Origin: Comamonadaceae bacterium
GTDB lineage: Bacteria > Pseudomonadota > Gammaproteobacteria > Burkholderiales > Burkholderiaceae_C
DNA: 64,000 nt
Reading direction: 5' to 3'
NCBI GenBank assembly: GCA_947479935.1
Contig: CANKBG010000002.1
Location: forward strand, 62,001 to 126,000
In this document: one piece after another, positions 56,466-64,000 of the stretch
Layout: each line of letters starts with the position of its first letter
Numbering within the stretch: position 1 is the stretch's first letter
Program-made: the position numbers and the translations under genes
The notes under the pieces: model-generated
What the model saw: the letters and a program-made list of their open reading frames with translations, nothing else
Databases searched by the model: none
Told to the model about the DNA's origin: nothing

Positions 56466-57026
56466 TCAATTTTGAGGTGTTTTTTCTAATTGACCGATGT
56501 CAAAACCCATCACTGTTAAACGCTTGAGCAAGGCTTCGTATTGGGCGGTAGAAACTTGGGGTGTTCTGGACAGTATCCATAGATAGGTTCTGGAAGGGTC
56601 ACCCACAGCTGCCAGTTGGTAGTCGGGGTCTAAATCTAGAACCCAGTACGCTCCCCAAACCAGGGGCAGCCAAGCCGTCCAAGCGGGCGCAAATCGAACT
56701 TCCAGTTGCGCTGGGAGACCACTGCCATTGGGCCGTGCAAGGCCTATTGCTTGGATGACCTCGCCCGTTTGCGTGGTGCATTTGTTAAAGACCTCAATTT
56801 GTTTTGGGCCTAAAACCTTGTAAGTGGCTTGTGTTCCCTTCACGCACTTGCGTTGAAACCAATTGGGAAGTTTGGCAATTTCGTACCAGCTCCCCATGTA
56901 TCTGGGCAATTCAAATTCTGAAATGGACTTGACGGGAGTTTCAGCTCTGGCAAAACCAGTGTGAATGAGAGACAACAAGAGGAGAGTGATCCATCTAAGC
57001 CATTGAAAATAACTGTTGCGTTTCAT
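56466..57026 (-). CDS. Lipocalin-family protein (Blc-like)
   Basis: An exported beta-barrel protein of 186 residues. The lipocalin motif is [19 protein letters not shown], with CVKGTQATY and CTTQTGEV providing a probable cysteine pair, and [10 protein letters not shown] as the last conserved block. The signal peptide (about residues 1-28, [14 protein letters not shown]) lacks a lipobox cysteine, so unlike Blc it is probably soluble in the periplasm. The start overlaps the fbp stop by four bases. Confidence 0.88.
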   Translation of the reverse strand: MKRNSYFQWLRWITLLLLSLIHTGFARAETPVKSISEFELPRYMGSWYEIAKLPNWFQRKCVKGTQATYKVLGPKQIEVFNKCTTQTGEVIQAIGLARPNGSGLPAQLEVRFAPAWTAWLPLVWGAYWVLDLDPDYQLAAVGDPSRTYLWILSRTPQVSTAQYEALLKRLTVMGFDIGQLEKTPQN

Positions 57027-58030
57027 TTTTCTAGGTGATAACGAGTGACACGCGCTACTTCGTTTTTAGATCCCAGCACCACACTCACGCGTTCGTGCAA
57101 TTGAAGGGGTTGTAGATCCAAGATTCTTTCCCGTCCATTTGTCGATGCGCCACCTGCTTGCTCAATGAGCCAGCTCATGGGGTTCGCTTCGTACATCAAG
57201 CGCAGCTTTCCAGCTTTGTTCGGTTCGCGCTTGTCCCATGGGTACATGAAGATGCCGCCACGTGTGAGAATTCGGTGCACATCGGCCACCATGCTGGCAA
57301 TCCAGCGCATGTTGAAATCTTTGCCACGAACACCTTCTTTGCCTTGTAAACATTCATCCACATAACGTTTCACGGGGGCATCCCAGTGGCGCATGTTGCT
57401 CATGTTGATGGCAAATTCTTGGGTGTCTTCAGGGACTTTGACATTCTCTTCCGTCAGGACGAAAGAGCCTTGTTCGCGGTCAAGTGTGAACATGGCAACG
57501 CCATCGCCGACCGTTAAGACCAAAGTGGTTTGGGGGCCATAGACGCAATACCCCGCCGCCACTTGTTGCTTGCCGGGTTGCAAGAAATCTTTTTCGCTGA
57601 TGGCTTGTTTTTCATCTGTCTTTTTCAAAACGCTGAAGATGGTGCCAATGCTGACGTTGACATCAATGTTGCTGGAGCCATCAAGGGGATCAAACAGCAA
57701 TAAATACTCACCTTGAGGATATCGATTGGGAACCAAATGAATGGTCTCCATTTCCTCCGAGGCCATGGCGGCCAAGTGCCCACCCCACTCATTGGCTTCA
57801 ATCAAAACTTCATTGGCAATGATGTCTAACTTCTTTTGAATCTCACCTTGAACATTCTCAATATCGGCGCTGCCAAGAACACCTCCCAACGAGCCTTTGT
57901 TGACGGCGTGGCTGATGCTCTTGCAAGCACGGGCGACCACTTCAAGCAACAAGCGCAGCTGAGAGGGAATGTGCCCTTTGCTGCGTTGTTGTTCAACCAA
58001 ATAACGAGACAGCGAAATTTTCTGGGACAT
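57023..58030 (-). CDS. fbp: Fructose-1,6-bisphosphatase class 1
   Basis: Hydrolyses fructose 1,6-bisphosphate in gluconeogenesis. The start [17 protein letters not shown] has GGAGG seven bases before it and gives 335 residues. The metal site motif is [56 protein letters not shown] closes the substrate site. It follows pepN by 16 bases and overlaps the lipocalin gene, so pepN-fbp-lipocalin is probably one transcript. Confidence 0.97.
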   Translation of the reverse strand: MSQKISLSRYLVEQQRSKGHIPSQLRLLLEVVARACKSISHAVNKGSLGGVLGSADIENVQGEIQKKLDIIANEVLIEANEWGGHLAAMASEEMETIHLVPNRYPQGEYLLLFDPLDGSSNIDVNVSIGTIFSVLKKTDEKQAISEKDFLQPGKQQVAAGYCVYGPQTTLVLTVGDGVAMFTLDREQGSFVLTEENVKVPEDTQEFAINMSNMRHWDAPVKRYVDECLQGKEGVRGKDFNMRWIASMVADVHRILTRGGIFMYPWDKREPNKAGKLRLMYEANPMSWLIEQAGGASTNGRERILDLQPLQLHERVSVVLGSKNEVARVTRYHLEK

Positions 58031-58046
58031 GTTAATTCCTCCAGGT

Positions 58047-60758
58047 TTATTCAGCCAAGGCGCGAGAGACAACTTCACGCACGTCATTGCTTAAGTCAGA
58101 CTTGGCCGCAACACGCTGAATGGCAGCCTTCGCAGCTTGGCGGTAAGGCTCCGCCAATTTTTTCCACCGATCTAGTGCGCGGGCTAAACGAGCTGCCACT
58201 TGAGGGTTGATGGCATCCAAAGCCATCACGCATTCGCTCCAATACACATAACCTGCGGCATCTTGTCTATGGAAGGCGCCAGAGTTGGCGCTGCAGTAAC
58301 TGAAGATCAAACTTCGAGCCCGATTGGGATTGCGCAAGTTGAAGTCTGGGTGCTGCATCAGTTGACGGACAATCGGCAGAATATGACCCCCTTTGTCGGG
58401 CGTACTGGCTTGGAGTGCAAACCACTTGTCGATGACCAAGGCTTCGTTTTTAAACATGGCATGAAACTGAGACAAAGCGACTGAGGCCAATTCGTGACCA
58501 CTCACTACCAACGCAACCAGAGCGCTGAAACGGTCAGTCATGTTGTGAGCTTCTTTGAAGGCTTGCATCGCTTTGCCAGGCCAAATGCTGGTGTGCTGAA
58601 GCGTTGCATCCAAACACAACATGCTCAGTGCCATGCCGGCCAAGGCGCGTTTGCCGCTTGAAATGGCATCAGGAGAATAGGCCCCTTGCACACGATTTTG
58701 TTCAAAGCAAACCTGCCAATCTTCTCTCAGTGATTGGGCCAATTGCAATCGCATGGCTTCTCGAACGGCGTGAACCTGTTGCGGGTCAACCGAATCCAAT
58801 TGCTCAGAAATATAAGTCTCTGAAGGCAACATGAGCACCAGCTCTTTAAATGCGGCATCTAAATCAGGATGCTGAAGAACATCGCGCATGGCTTCGATGT
58901 AGTCGCTGTTTAAAACATTTTCTGTGGCTGGATTGCCGCCGCTTCGAATGAAACGCAAAGCGGCTTGAACGGCCAATCGATGACCCGCTTCCCAGCGGTT
59001 GAAGGCGTCTTTGTCGTGAGCCAGCAAAGTGAGCCATTGTTGATCAGAAAGATCGCAGTCTAAATTGACGGGGGCGCTGAAGTTACGCAAAAGAGAGGGC
59101 GTTGGCTCGGAATCAATATTTTCAAAGACGAAGGTTTGGCTCGGTTCGCTCAACACCAAAGTTTTGCTACCGCCCGCTGCATGGGAATCACCTCGAAGTT
59201 GCACATTAAATGCATGGCCATCTTGGCTGATTAAACCCACAGTCACAGGAATGACAAAAGACTCTTTAGCAGCTTGGTCGGGTGTACTTGCGCAGGATTG
59301 TGCCAAGGTGAGTGTGAAGGTTTTTTCTTCAGCGTTGTAATGGCCGGTGGCATGGAGCCGCGGTGTTCCAGCTTGGCTGTACCAACGCTTAAACTGAGGC
59401 AACAGTTGATGGAGCGGGGAATGGGGATTGGCATCGGCAATGGCTTGAGCAAAATCATCGCATGTCACAGCGTTTCCATCGTGACGTTCAAAATACAACT
59501 TCATGCCCTTGGCAAAGCCGAGACGCCCTTCTTCATCGCCGGGTGCGCTGACCAAGGTTTGCATCATGCGAACCACTTCTGCACCTTTCTCATAAATGGT
59601 GACGGTGTAGAAGTTGTTAATTTCTACGTAGCTGTCTGGCCTCACGGGATGTGCCATGGGGCCGGCATCTTCTGGAAATTGAACCGTACGTAACACGCGA
59701 ACATCTTCAATTCGTTTGACCGCGCGAGCACTGGCGACCCCAGCCATGTCTTGGCTAAACTCTTGATCTCGGAATACGGTAAGACCCTCTTTGAGTGAAA
59801 GTTGGAACCAGTCTTGGCAGGTAATGCGATTGCCAGTCCAGTTGTGGAAGTATTCGTGGCCGACCACGCTTTCGATGTTTTCAAAGTCAATGTCAGTGGC
59901 CGTTGCAGGATTGGCCAGTACATATTTCGTGTTGAAAATGTTCAGGCCTTTGTTCTCCATGGCACCCATGTTGAAGTCGCTGGTGGCCACGATCATGAAG
60001 CGCTCTAGATCAAGAGGCAGGCCAAAACGTGCTTCGTCCCAAGCCACGCTGGCCATGAGGGAATTCATGGCATGTTCGGTTTTGTCTAAGTCGCCCGGGC
60101 GCACAAAGACTTGCAGTAAATGTTCTTTGCCTGAGCGAGACACAATGCGTTGTTCGCGTGCGACCAATTGACCCGCAACCAACGCAAACAAATAACAAGG
60201 TTTTTTATGGGGGTCGACCCATTTTGCAAAGTGACGGCCGTCATCTAAGGGGCCCTGCTCAACCAAGTTGCCGTTCGACAACAGAACAGGGTATTGTTTT
60301 GGGTCTGCGCGCAAGGTAACGGTGTAACTGGCCATCACGTCGGGGCGGTCTAGGAAATAAGTGATGCGCCTGAATCCTTCGGCTTCGCATTGAGTGAAGA
60401 AAGAATCGTTGCTCAGGTACAAGCCCATGAGTTGCGTGTTCTTGGCTGGATTGCAGGTGGTGAAAATTTCCAAATCAAAAGCTTCGTTTCCTTCAGGCAA
60501 ATTTTCGAGCACCAATTGCTCGTCATCCATTTTGAAAGAAGTGCCGTTCCCATTCACCATCACGCGTGCCAAATTCAAATCTTCACCATCTAAGCGCAAA
60601 GCCTGTGCACTCACATCAGGATTGCGACGCATTCGCATTTTGTTCAACACGCGGGTTTTAGCGGGATCTAAATCAAAGGTGAGATCGACGGTATCGATCC
60701 AGTAGGCGGGCGCTGTGTAATCAACACGGCGTATTGCCTTTTTTTGTTCTTCAAGCAT
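58047..60758 (-). CDS. pepN: Aminopeptidase N
   Basis: Large cytosolic M1 zinc aminopeptidase, 903 residues. The exopeptidase motif is [12 protein letters not shown], and the zinc motif is [20 protein letters not shown] with the third ligand in [12 protein letters not shown]. The long helical C-terminal half (DUF3458-type, to residue 903) is the E. coli PepN architecture. The start [20 protein letters not shown] was preferred over the track start; GGAG lies ten bases upstream. It follows prfB by 51 bases. Confidence 0.96.
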   Translation of the reverse strand: MLEEQKKAIRRVDYTAPAYWIDTVDLTFDLDPAKTRVLNKMRMRRNPDVSAQALRLDGEDLNLARVMVNGNGTSFKMDDEQLVLENLPEGNEAFDLEIFTTCNPAKNTQLMGLYLSNDSFFTQCEAEGFRRITYFLDRPDVMASYTVTLRADPKQYPVLLSNGNLVEQGPLDDGRHFAKWVDPHKKPCYLFALVAGQLVAREQRIVSRSGKEHLLQVFVRPGDLDKTEHAMNSLMASVAWDEARFGLPLDLERFMIVATSDFNMGAMENKGLNIFNTKYVLANPATATDIDFENIESVVGHEYFHNWTGNRITCQDWFQLSLKEGLTVFRDQEFSQDMAGVASARAVKRIEDVRVLRTVQFPEDAGPMAHPVRPDSYVEINNFYTVTIYEKGAEVVRMMQTLVSAPGDEEGRLGFAKGMKLYFERHDGNAVTCDDFAQAIADANPHSPLHQLLPQFKRWYSQAGTPRLHATGHYNAEEKTFTLTLAQSCASTPDQAAKESFVIPVTVGLISQDGHAFNVQLRGDSHAAGGSKTLVLSEPSQTFVFENIDSEPTPSLLRNFSAPVNLDCDLSDQQWLTLLAHDKDAFNRWEAGHRLAVQAALRFIRSGGNPATENVLNSDYIEAMRDVLQHPDLDAAFKELVLMLPSETYISEQLDSVDPQQVHAVREAMRLQLAQSLREDWQVCFEQNRVQGAYSPDAISSGKRALAGMALSMLCLDATLQHTSIWPGKAMQAFKEAHNMTDRFSALVALVVSGHELASVALSQFHAMFKNEALVIDKWFALQASTPDKGGHILPIVRQLMQHPDFNLRNPNRARSLIFSYCSANSGAFHRQDAAGYVYWSECVMALDAINPQVAARLARALDRWKKLAEPYRQAAKAAIQRVAAKSDLSNDVREVVSRALAE

Positions 60759-60809
60759 TACAAAAATTCTCCATGGGTTGGGTTGAAGCGATGGCCGAGC
60801 CAAGCGCTG

Positions 60810-61914
60810 TCAAACACCTTGTTTGAGCGAAGCTTCAATAAATGCATCCAAATCACCATCAAGCACTTTTTGAGTATTTGACGTTTCAACATTGGTGCGT
60901 AAATCTTTGATGCGACTTTGATCAAGCACATAACTGCGAATTTGGTGGCCCCAACCGACATCGGTTTTGGTGTCTTCCAGTTTCTGTTGAGCTTCCATGC
61001 GCTTGCGCATTTCAAAGTCGTACAAACGCGAACGAAGGCGTTTCCATGCCACGTCGCGGTTGCTGTGTTGGCTGCGGCCGTCTTGGCACTGAACCACAAT
61101 GCCTGTGGGAATGTGCGTCAAGCGAACCGCAGAGTCGGTTTTGTTAATGTGCTGACCGCCTGCACCACTGGCGCGGAAGGTATCGGTACGGACATCAGCA
61201 GGGTTAATGTCGATTTGGATGGAGTCATCTACTTCGGGGTAGACAAAAATACTGGCAAAGCTGGTGTGTCGGCCCCCCGATGAATCAAAGGGCGACTTTC
61301 GCACCAAGCGGTGCACGCCAGTTTCGGTGCGCATCAAACCAAAAGCGTACTCGCCTTCAAACTTAAGGGTGGCGCCTTTGATGCCCGCCACGTCGCCTGC
61401 AGACTCATCTTCGACGGTCACTTTGAAACCTTTGCGCTCGGCGTACTTCAAATACTGGCGCATCAGCATGCTGGCCCAGTCGCAGGCTTCCGTACCGCCT
61501 GCACCTGCTTGAATGTCAACAAAAGCATTGCAGGCGTCGGCTTCGTTGTTGAACATGCGACGGAACTCGAGCTGCTCCACAATGGCAGACAACTTGTTGC
61601 CTTCAATTTCGATGGTGAGCAGTCCGGCGTCGTCGCCTTCTTCCTTGCTCATATCAAACAGCTCACTGTTGTCAGAAAGTTCATTGGTGAGTGTATTCAG
61701 CGTGACGACCACGCCATCCAATGCTTTTTTCTCTTTGCCCAATTCTTGGGCTTTTTGAGGGTTGTTCCAGACTGTAGGATCTTCGAGCGATGCGTTAACG
61801 GTTCTTAGACGTTCTGATTTGGCATCGTAGTCAAAGATACCTCCGTAAATCTTCGGTGCGGGTGGCCAAGTCGGCTAATTTCGCGCCAATTTGATTGATT
61901 TGTTCTGCGTCCAT
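60810..61914 (-). CDS. prfB: Peptide chain release factor 2 with programmed +1 frameshift
   Basis: Recognises UGA and UAA and releases the peptide. Translation starts at 61914 with [27 protein letters not shown], meets an in-frame UGA at 61831-61833, and continues in the +1 frame as [18 protein letters not shown], which joins the track ORF. The complete product has 367 residues. The stop-codon motif is KSPFDSSGG and the catalytic GGQ is in [12 protein letters not shown]. The track lists only the downstream 310 codons because it cannot follow the frameshift. This is regulation, not a mutation. Confidence 0.97.
61831..61845 (-). promoter_or_regulatory. prfB frameshift site
   Basis: On the minus strand the site reads CGGAGGTATCTTTGAC: an internal Shine-Dalgarno GGAGGT, the slippery CTT and the UGA followed by C. 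Low RF2 gives slippage to make more RF2. Confidence 0.95.
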
Positions 61915-61981
61915 GAGATGAGGTATCCGAATCGGTGAAAGAAGGGATTTTCTCATGCCTTAGGGCTAACTTGCCCAAAGA

Positions 61982-62896
61982 CTATGCCAAAAAACCCTCT
62001 AAGAGCTTTGCAAGTTCTTCCGCTTGATCGTGATGCAGCATATGCCCAGCGTCTTGCAGTGTGGCCATTTTGAGATCTGCCACCGATTTAAGGCGTTCGT
62101 GGAACTCTTCCAGCGTGAATTTGCCCTTCCACCATTGGGTCAGGGAGTCGTCTGATGCTTGTACCACCAGCGTAGGCGCCTTGATCCGTTTGTAAATTTC
62201 CGATACCTCATCCACTCGGTACAGGTAGGGGTTGACCACTTTGTGGGCCGCATCGCCCAGAATTCGCCATTCGCCTTGGGCGTTGGGCCGAGCCCAATGA
62301 GTTGCCAGCCAGTCTGCCTTGTCTTGAGACAGCCTTTGGTTGGTTTTCATGAGGCGCTTGGCAACGCTGGCCGCATCAGGGTAAGGTCTTAAGTCCAGCT
62401 CACCCTTCTCAAAGGCTTTCAACTCGTCCAACCATTGACCCAGGCGGCCTGGAGCTTGAGAGGGGCGGGTGGCGGCCATGCCAAAACCCTCCAAATTCAC
62501 CAGCCTGCGTATGCGATCTGGTCTGGCGCCTGCATACATCATGACCACATTACCCCCCATGCTGTGACCCACTAAGTCAATGGCGTGATGGGGCGAAAGA
62601 TGAGATAACAGTGCGTCTAAGTCCCCCAAATAGTCGGGCAACCAGTAACTGTCTGTTCGGGGGCCTTCGGTCAGGCCGTAGCCTCGCCAATCAGCCGCCA
62701 AAATACGACGGTTATTGAAAAACTCAAGGGAGAAAGATTCGACCATGAACTGCCAAGAGGCTGCAACGTCCATCCAGCCGTGGGCCAGTACCAGGGGCGG
62801 CAGGTCTGACTGAGGGTTGCCCCATTCGCGGACATGGTATTTGTGCCCTCGCAAAGGGATGAAATGGCTAGTAGAGTGGCGTTTAACTTGGTACAT
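61982..62896 (-). CDS. Alpha/beta hydrolase
   Basis: A 304-residue alpha/beta-fold hydrolase. The oxyanion segment is LAHGWMDVAASWQF, the nucleophile elbow is VGHSMGGNVVMMY, and the likely catalytic histidine is in DAGHMLHHDQ; the acid is near APTLVVQASDDSLTQW. Substrate unknown. Its start codon is only 26 bases from that of the divergent acyl-CoA synthetase gene. Confidence 0.88.
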   Translation of the reverse strand: MYQVKRHSTSHFIPLRGHKYHVREWGNPQSDLPPLVLAHGWMDVAASWQFMVESFSLEFFNNRRILAADWRGYGLTEGPRTDSYWLPDYLGDLDALLSHLSPHHAIDLVGHSMGGNVVMMYAGARPDRIRRLVNLEGFGMAATRPSQAPGRLGQWLDELKAFEKGELDLRPYPDAASVAKRLMKTNQRLSQDKADWLATHWARPNAQGEWRILGDAAHKVVNPYLYRVDEVSEIYKRIKAPTLVVQASDDSLTQWWKGKFTLEEFHERLKSVADLKMATLQDAGHMLHHDQAEELAKLLEGFLA

Positions 62897-62922
62897 ACTG
62901 CCACATCATAAGGAGACAGAGA

Positions 62923-64000
62923 ATGCGTGTCAGTCGCCCGAAGGACGCCTACGAAAGCGTGCACCGTCAATTTGGATGGCAGGTGCCTGTTTTATTCAAT
63001 ATTGCAGAGGTTTGCTGTGGCCGATGGGCCAAGTCTCAGTCGCATCAAAATTCAATCGCCATCATTGAACATCATTTGGCGCCTGAAAGCTCAGTCTCTT
63101 GGTCATTTCTTGAATTGCAAAATGCAGCCAATCGACTCAGTGGGGCCCTTCAAAAACAGGGTGTGAAAAAAGGCGATCGTGTTGCCATTGTGATGCCGCA
63201 GCGTTTTGAAACAGCCGTAGCCTACATCGCAGTCTTGCAAATCGGTGCTGTGGCCATGCCACTTTCTATGTTGTTTGGCCCTGAAGCTTTGGCCTTCAGG
63301 GTGGAAGACAGCGGTACGGCTGTGGCACTGTGCGATGAAGTTTCTTCGCAAGTTTTGACGGCATTGCAAAAAGACTGCAAAGGACTGAAGACTGTTTTGA
63401 ATGTGACTCAAGTGAAGGACGGACCCCACACGATCAAGTTGAATTTGGACGGCAGGGTGAATGCCTTCAAAGCTGTGGTGACAAAGGCAGATGACCCAGC
63501 GGTTTTGATCTACACCAGTGGCACCACAGGCAATCCAAAGGGTGCGCTCATACCGCACCGCGCCATGATTGGCAACTTGACCGGATTTGTGTGCAGCCAA
63601 AATTGGTTTGGATTCAACCCCCTGAAAATCGATGCAGGATTGAACTCAAATTTGAGTGAATTGCCTTCGGGATCAAAGGCTGTATTTTGGTCGCCAGCCG
63701 ATTGGGCTTGGACCGGAGGGCTGATGGATGCGCTTTTGCCTTCCTTGTACTTTGGCCGGCCCATTGTGGCGTTTCAGGGCAGGTTCAGCCCAGAAATAGC
63801 ATTTGAAATTTTGCATCAGCATTCAATCTCTCACAGCTTTTTATTTCCTACCGCGCTCAAGGCCATGATGAAGGCAGAGCCCCATCCTCGCCAACGTTAC
63901 AAATTGGTTTTGCAAGGCCTTATGAGCGCAGGCGAGGCGGTGGGAGATGCGGTGTTCGCTTTTTGCCGTGATCAACTAGGTGTGGTGGTCAACGAAATGT
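62923..64000 (+). CDS. AMP-binding acyl-CoA synthetase (partial)
   Basis: Activates a carboxylic acid to its CoA thioester through an acyl-AMP. The frame is open for 359 codons to the right edge, so the ORF track omits it. The N-terminus reads MRVSRPKDAYESVHRQFGW after an AAGGAGA site. The AMP-binding motif is LIYTSGTTGNPKGALIPHR, followed by FWSPADWAWTGGLMDALLPSLYFG, which resembles acetyl-/medium-chain CoA synthetases. The adenylation C-terminal domain lies outside the window, so the acid used cannot be judged. Confidence 0.9.
   Translation, partial: MRVSRPKDAYESVHRQFGWQVPVLFNIAEVCCGRWAKSQSHQNSIAIIEHHLAPESSVSWSFLELQNAANRLSGALQKQGVKKGDRVAIVMPQRFETAVAYIAVLQIGAVAMPLSMLFGPEALAFRVEDSGTAVALCDEVSSQVLTALQKDCKGLKTVLNVTQVKDGPHTIKLNLDGRVNAFKAVVTKADDPAVLIYTSGTTGNPKGALIPHRAMIGNLTGFVCSQNWFGFNPLKIDAGLNSNLSELPSGSKAVFWSPADWAWTGGLMDALLPSLYFGRPIVAFQGRFSPEIAFEILHQHSISHSFLFPTALKAMMKAEPHPRQRYKLVLQGLMSAGEAVGDAVFAFCRDQLGVVVNEM

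Noticed and set aside
60810-61742. prfB as a truncated gene or pseudogene
   Set aside because: The missing N-terminus is upstream in another frame and is joined by the canonical programmed frameshift.
1-64000. tRNA or rRNA genes, insertion sequences, prophage, CRISPR
   Set aside because: No cloverleaf-like sequence, transposase, integrase, terminal repeats or spaced identical repeats were noticed on either strand; a dedicated tRNA and repeat search would be decisive.

Overview
The window is chromosomal core DNA of a betaproteobacterium, most likely Burkholderiales and probably Comamonadaceae (Limnohabitans/Rhodoferax-like). This assignment is an inference from gene order and protein style: leuCDB-asd-fimV-truA-trpFBA, a gntR/sdhCDAB-sdhE-gltA cluster facing mdh-citE-like-acnB, rpsP-rimM-trmD-rplS, a DUF3579 gene beside rpsT, and an H-NS-type DNA-binding protein with the YRDSATGQTWTGRGKAPKW motif. 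Coding density is very high. No intergenic stretch exceeds 300 bases. I see no tRNA, rRNA, CRISPR array, insertion sequence, integrase or prophage gene.

Layout. 1-8044 (minus strand): amino-acid biosynthesis in one long co-directional run, leuC, leuD, leuB, asd, a miniature fimV-like gene, truA, trpF, trpB and trpA (cut by the window edge). 8215-11284 (plus): pntA-pntB transhydrogenase, ending in a bidirectional terminator shared with gltA. 11362-22833: a TCA-cycle block. The minus-strand arm is gntR, sdhC, sdhD, sdhA, sdhB, sdhE, gltA; the plus-strand arm is mdh, a CitE-like lyase, an unknown secreted protein and acnB. The arms diverge around a perfect palindrome that recurs once, at the argD/DUF3579 divergence. 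22929-30758: a FAD monooxygenase, argD-argF, DUF3579, rpsT, murJ with a SirB1-like gene, purM. 30891-35310 (plus): perM, hda, a HAD phosphatase, pcnB and folK, the first four joined by stop/start overlaps. 35411-38088: DUF47-pit phosphate uptake, a TM2 membrane protein and an acetyltransferase.

38240-40509: ribosomal operon rpsP-rimM-trmD-rplS. 40613-50326: RG-rich DEAD-box helicase, orn, M48 protease with rsgA, CobD/CbiB-like protein, Nudix CoA pyrophosphatase, apaH, a CNNM/CBS membrane protein and an H-NS-family protein behind an AT-rich promoter. 50377-64000: a stand-alone cis-prenyltransferase (uppS-like), a second DEAD-box helicase, rmlA-rmlC without rmlB/rmlD, an adenosine-kinase-like PfkB protein, a NYN-domain protein, a secreted two-repeat cysteine protein, lipocalin-fbp, pepN, prfB with its programmed +1 frameshift, an alpha/beta hydrolase, and an AMP-binding acyl-CoA synthetase cut by the right edge.

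Most of the window is ordinary housekeeping. The best leads are the repeated TCTTATATAAGA palindrome linking the TCA regulator to argD/DUF3579, the shrunken FimV-like gene, the unknown secreted protein coupled to the CitE-like enzyme, the exactly 50-residue tandem repeat protein, the isolated uppS, and inverted repeats ahead of gltA, leuC and the H-NS-family gene. I did not find a convincing new multi-gene system. Two partial edge genes (trpA, acyl-CoA synthetase) and the 5' part of prfB are absent from the ORF track and were read from the sequence.
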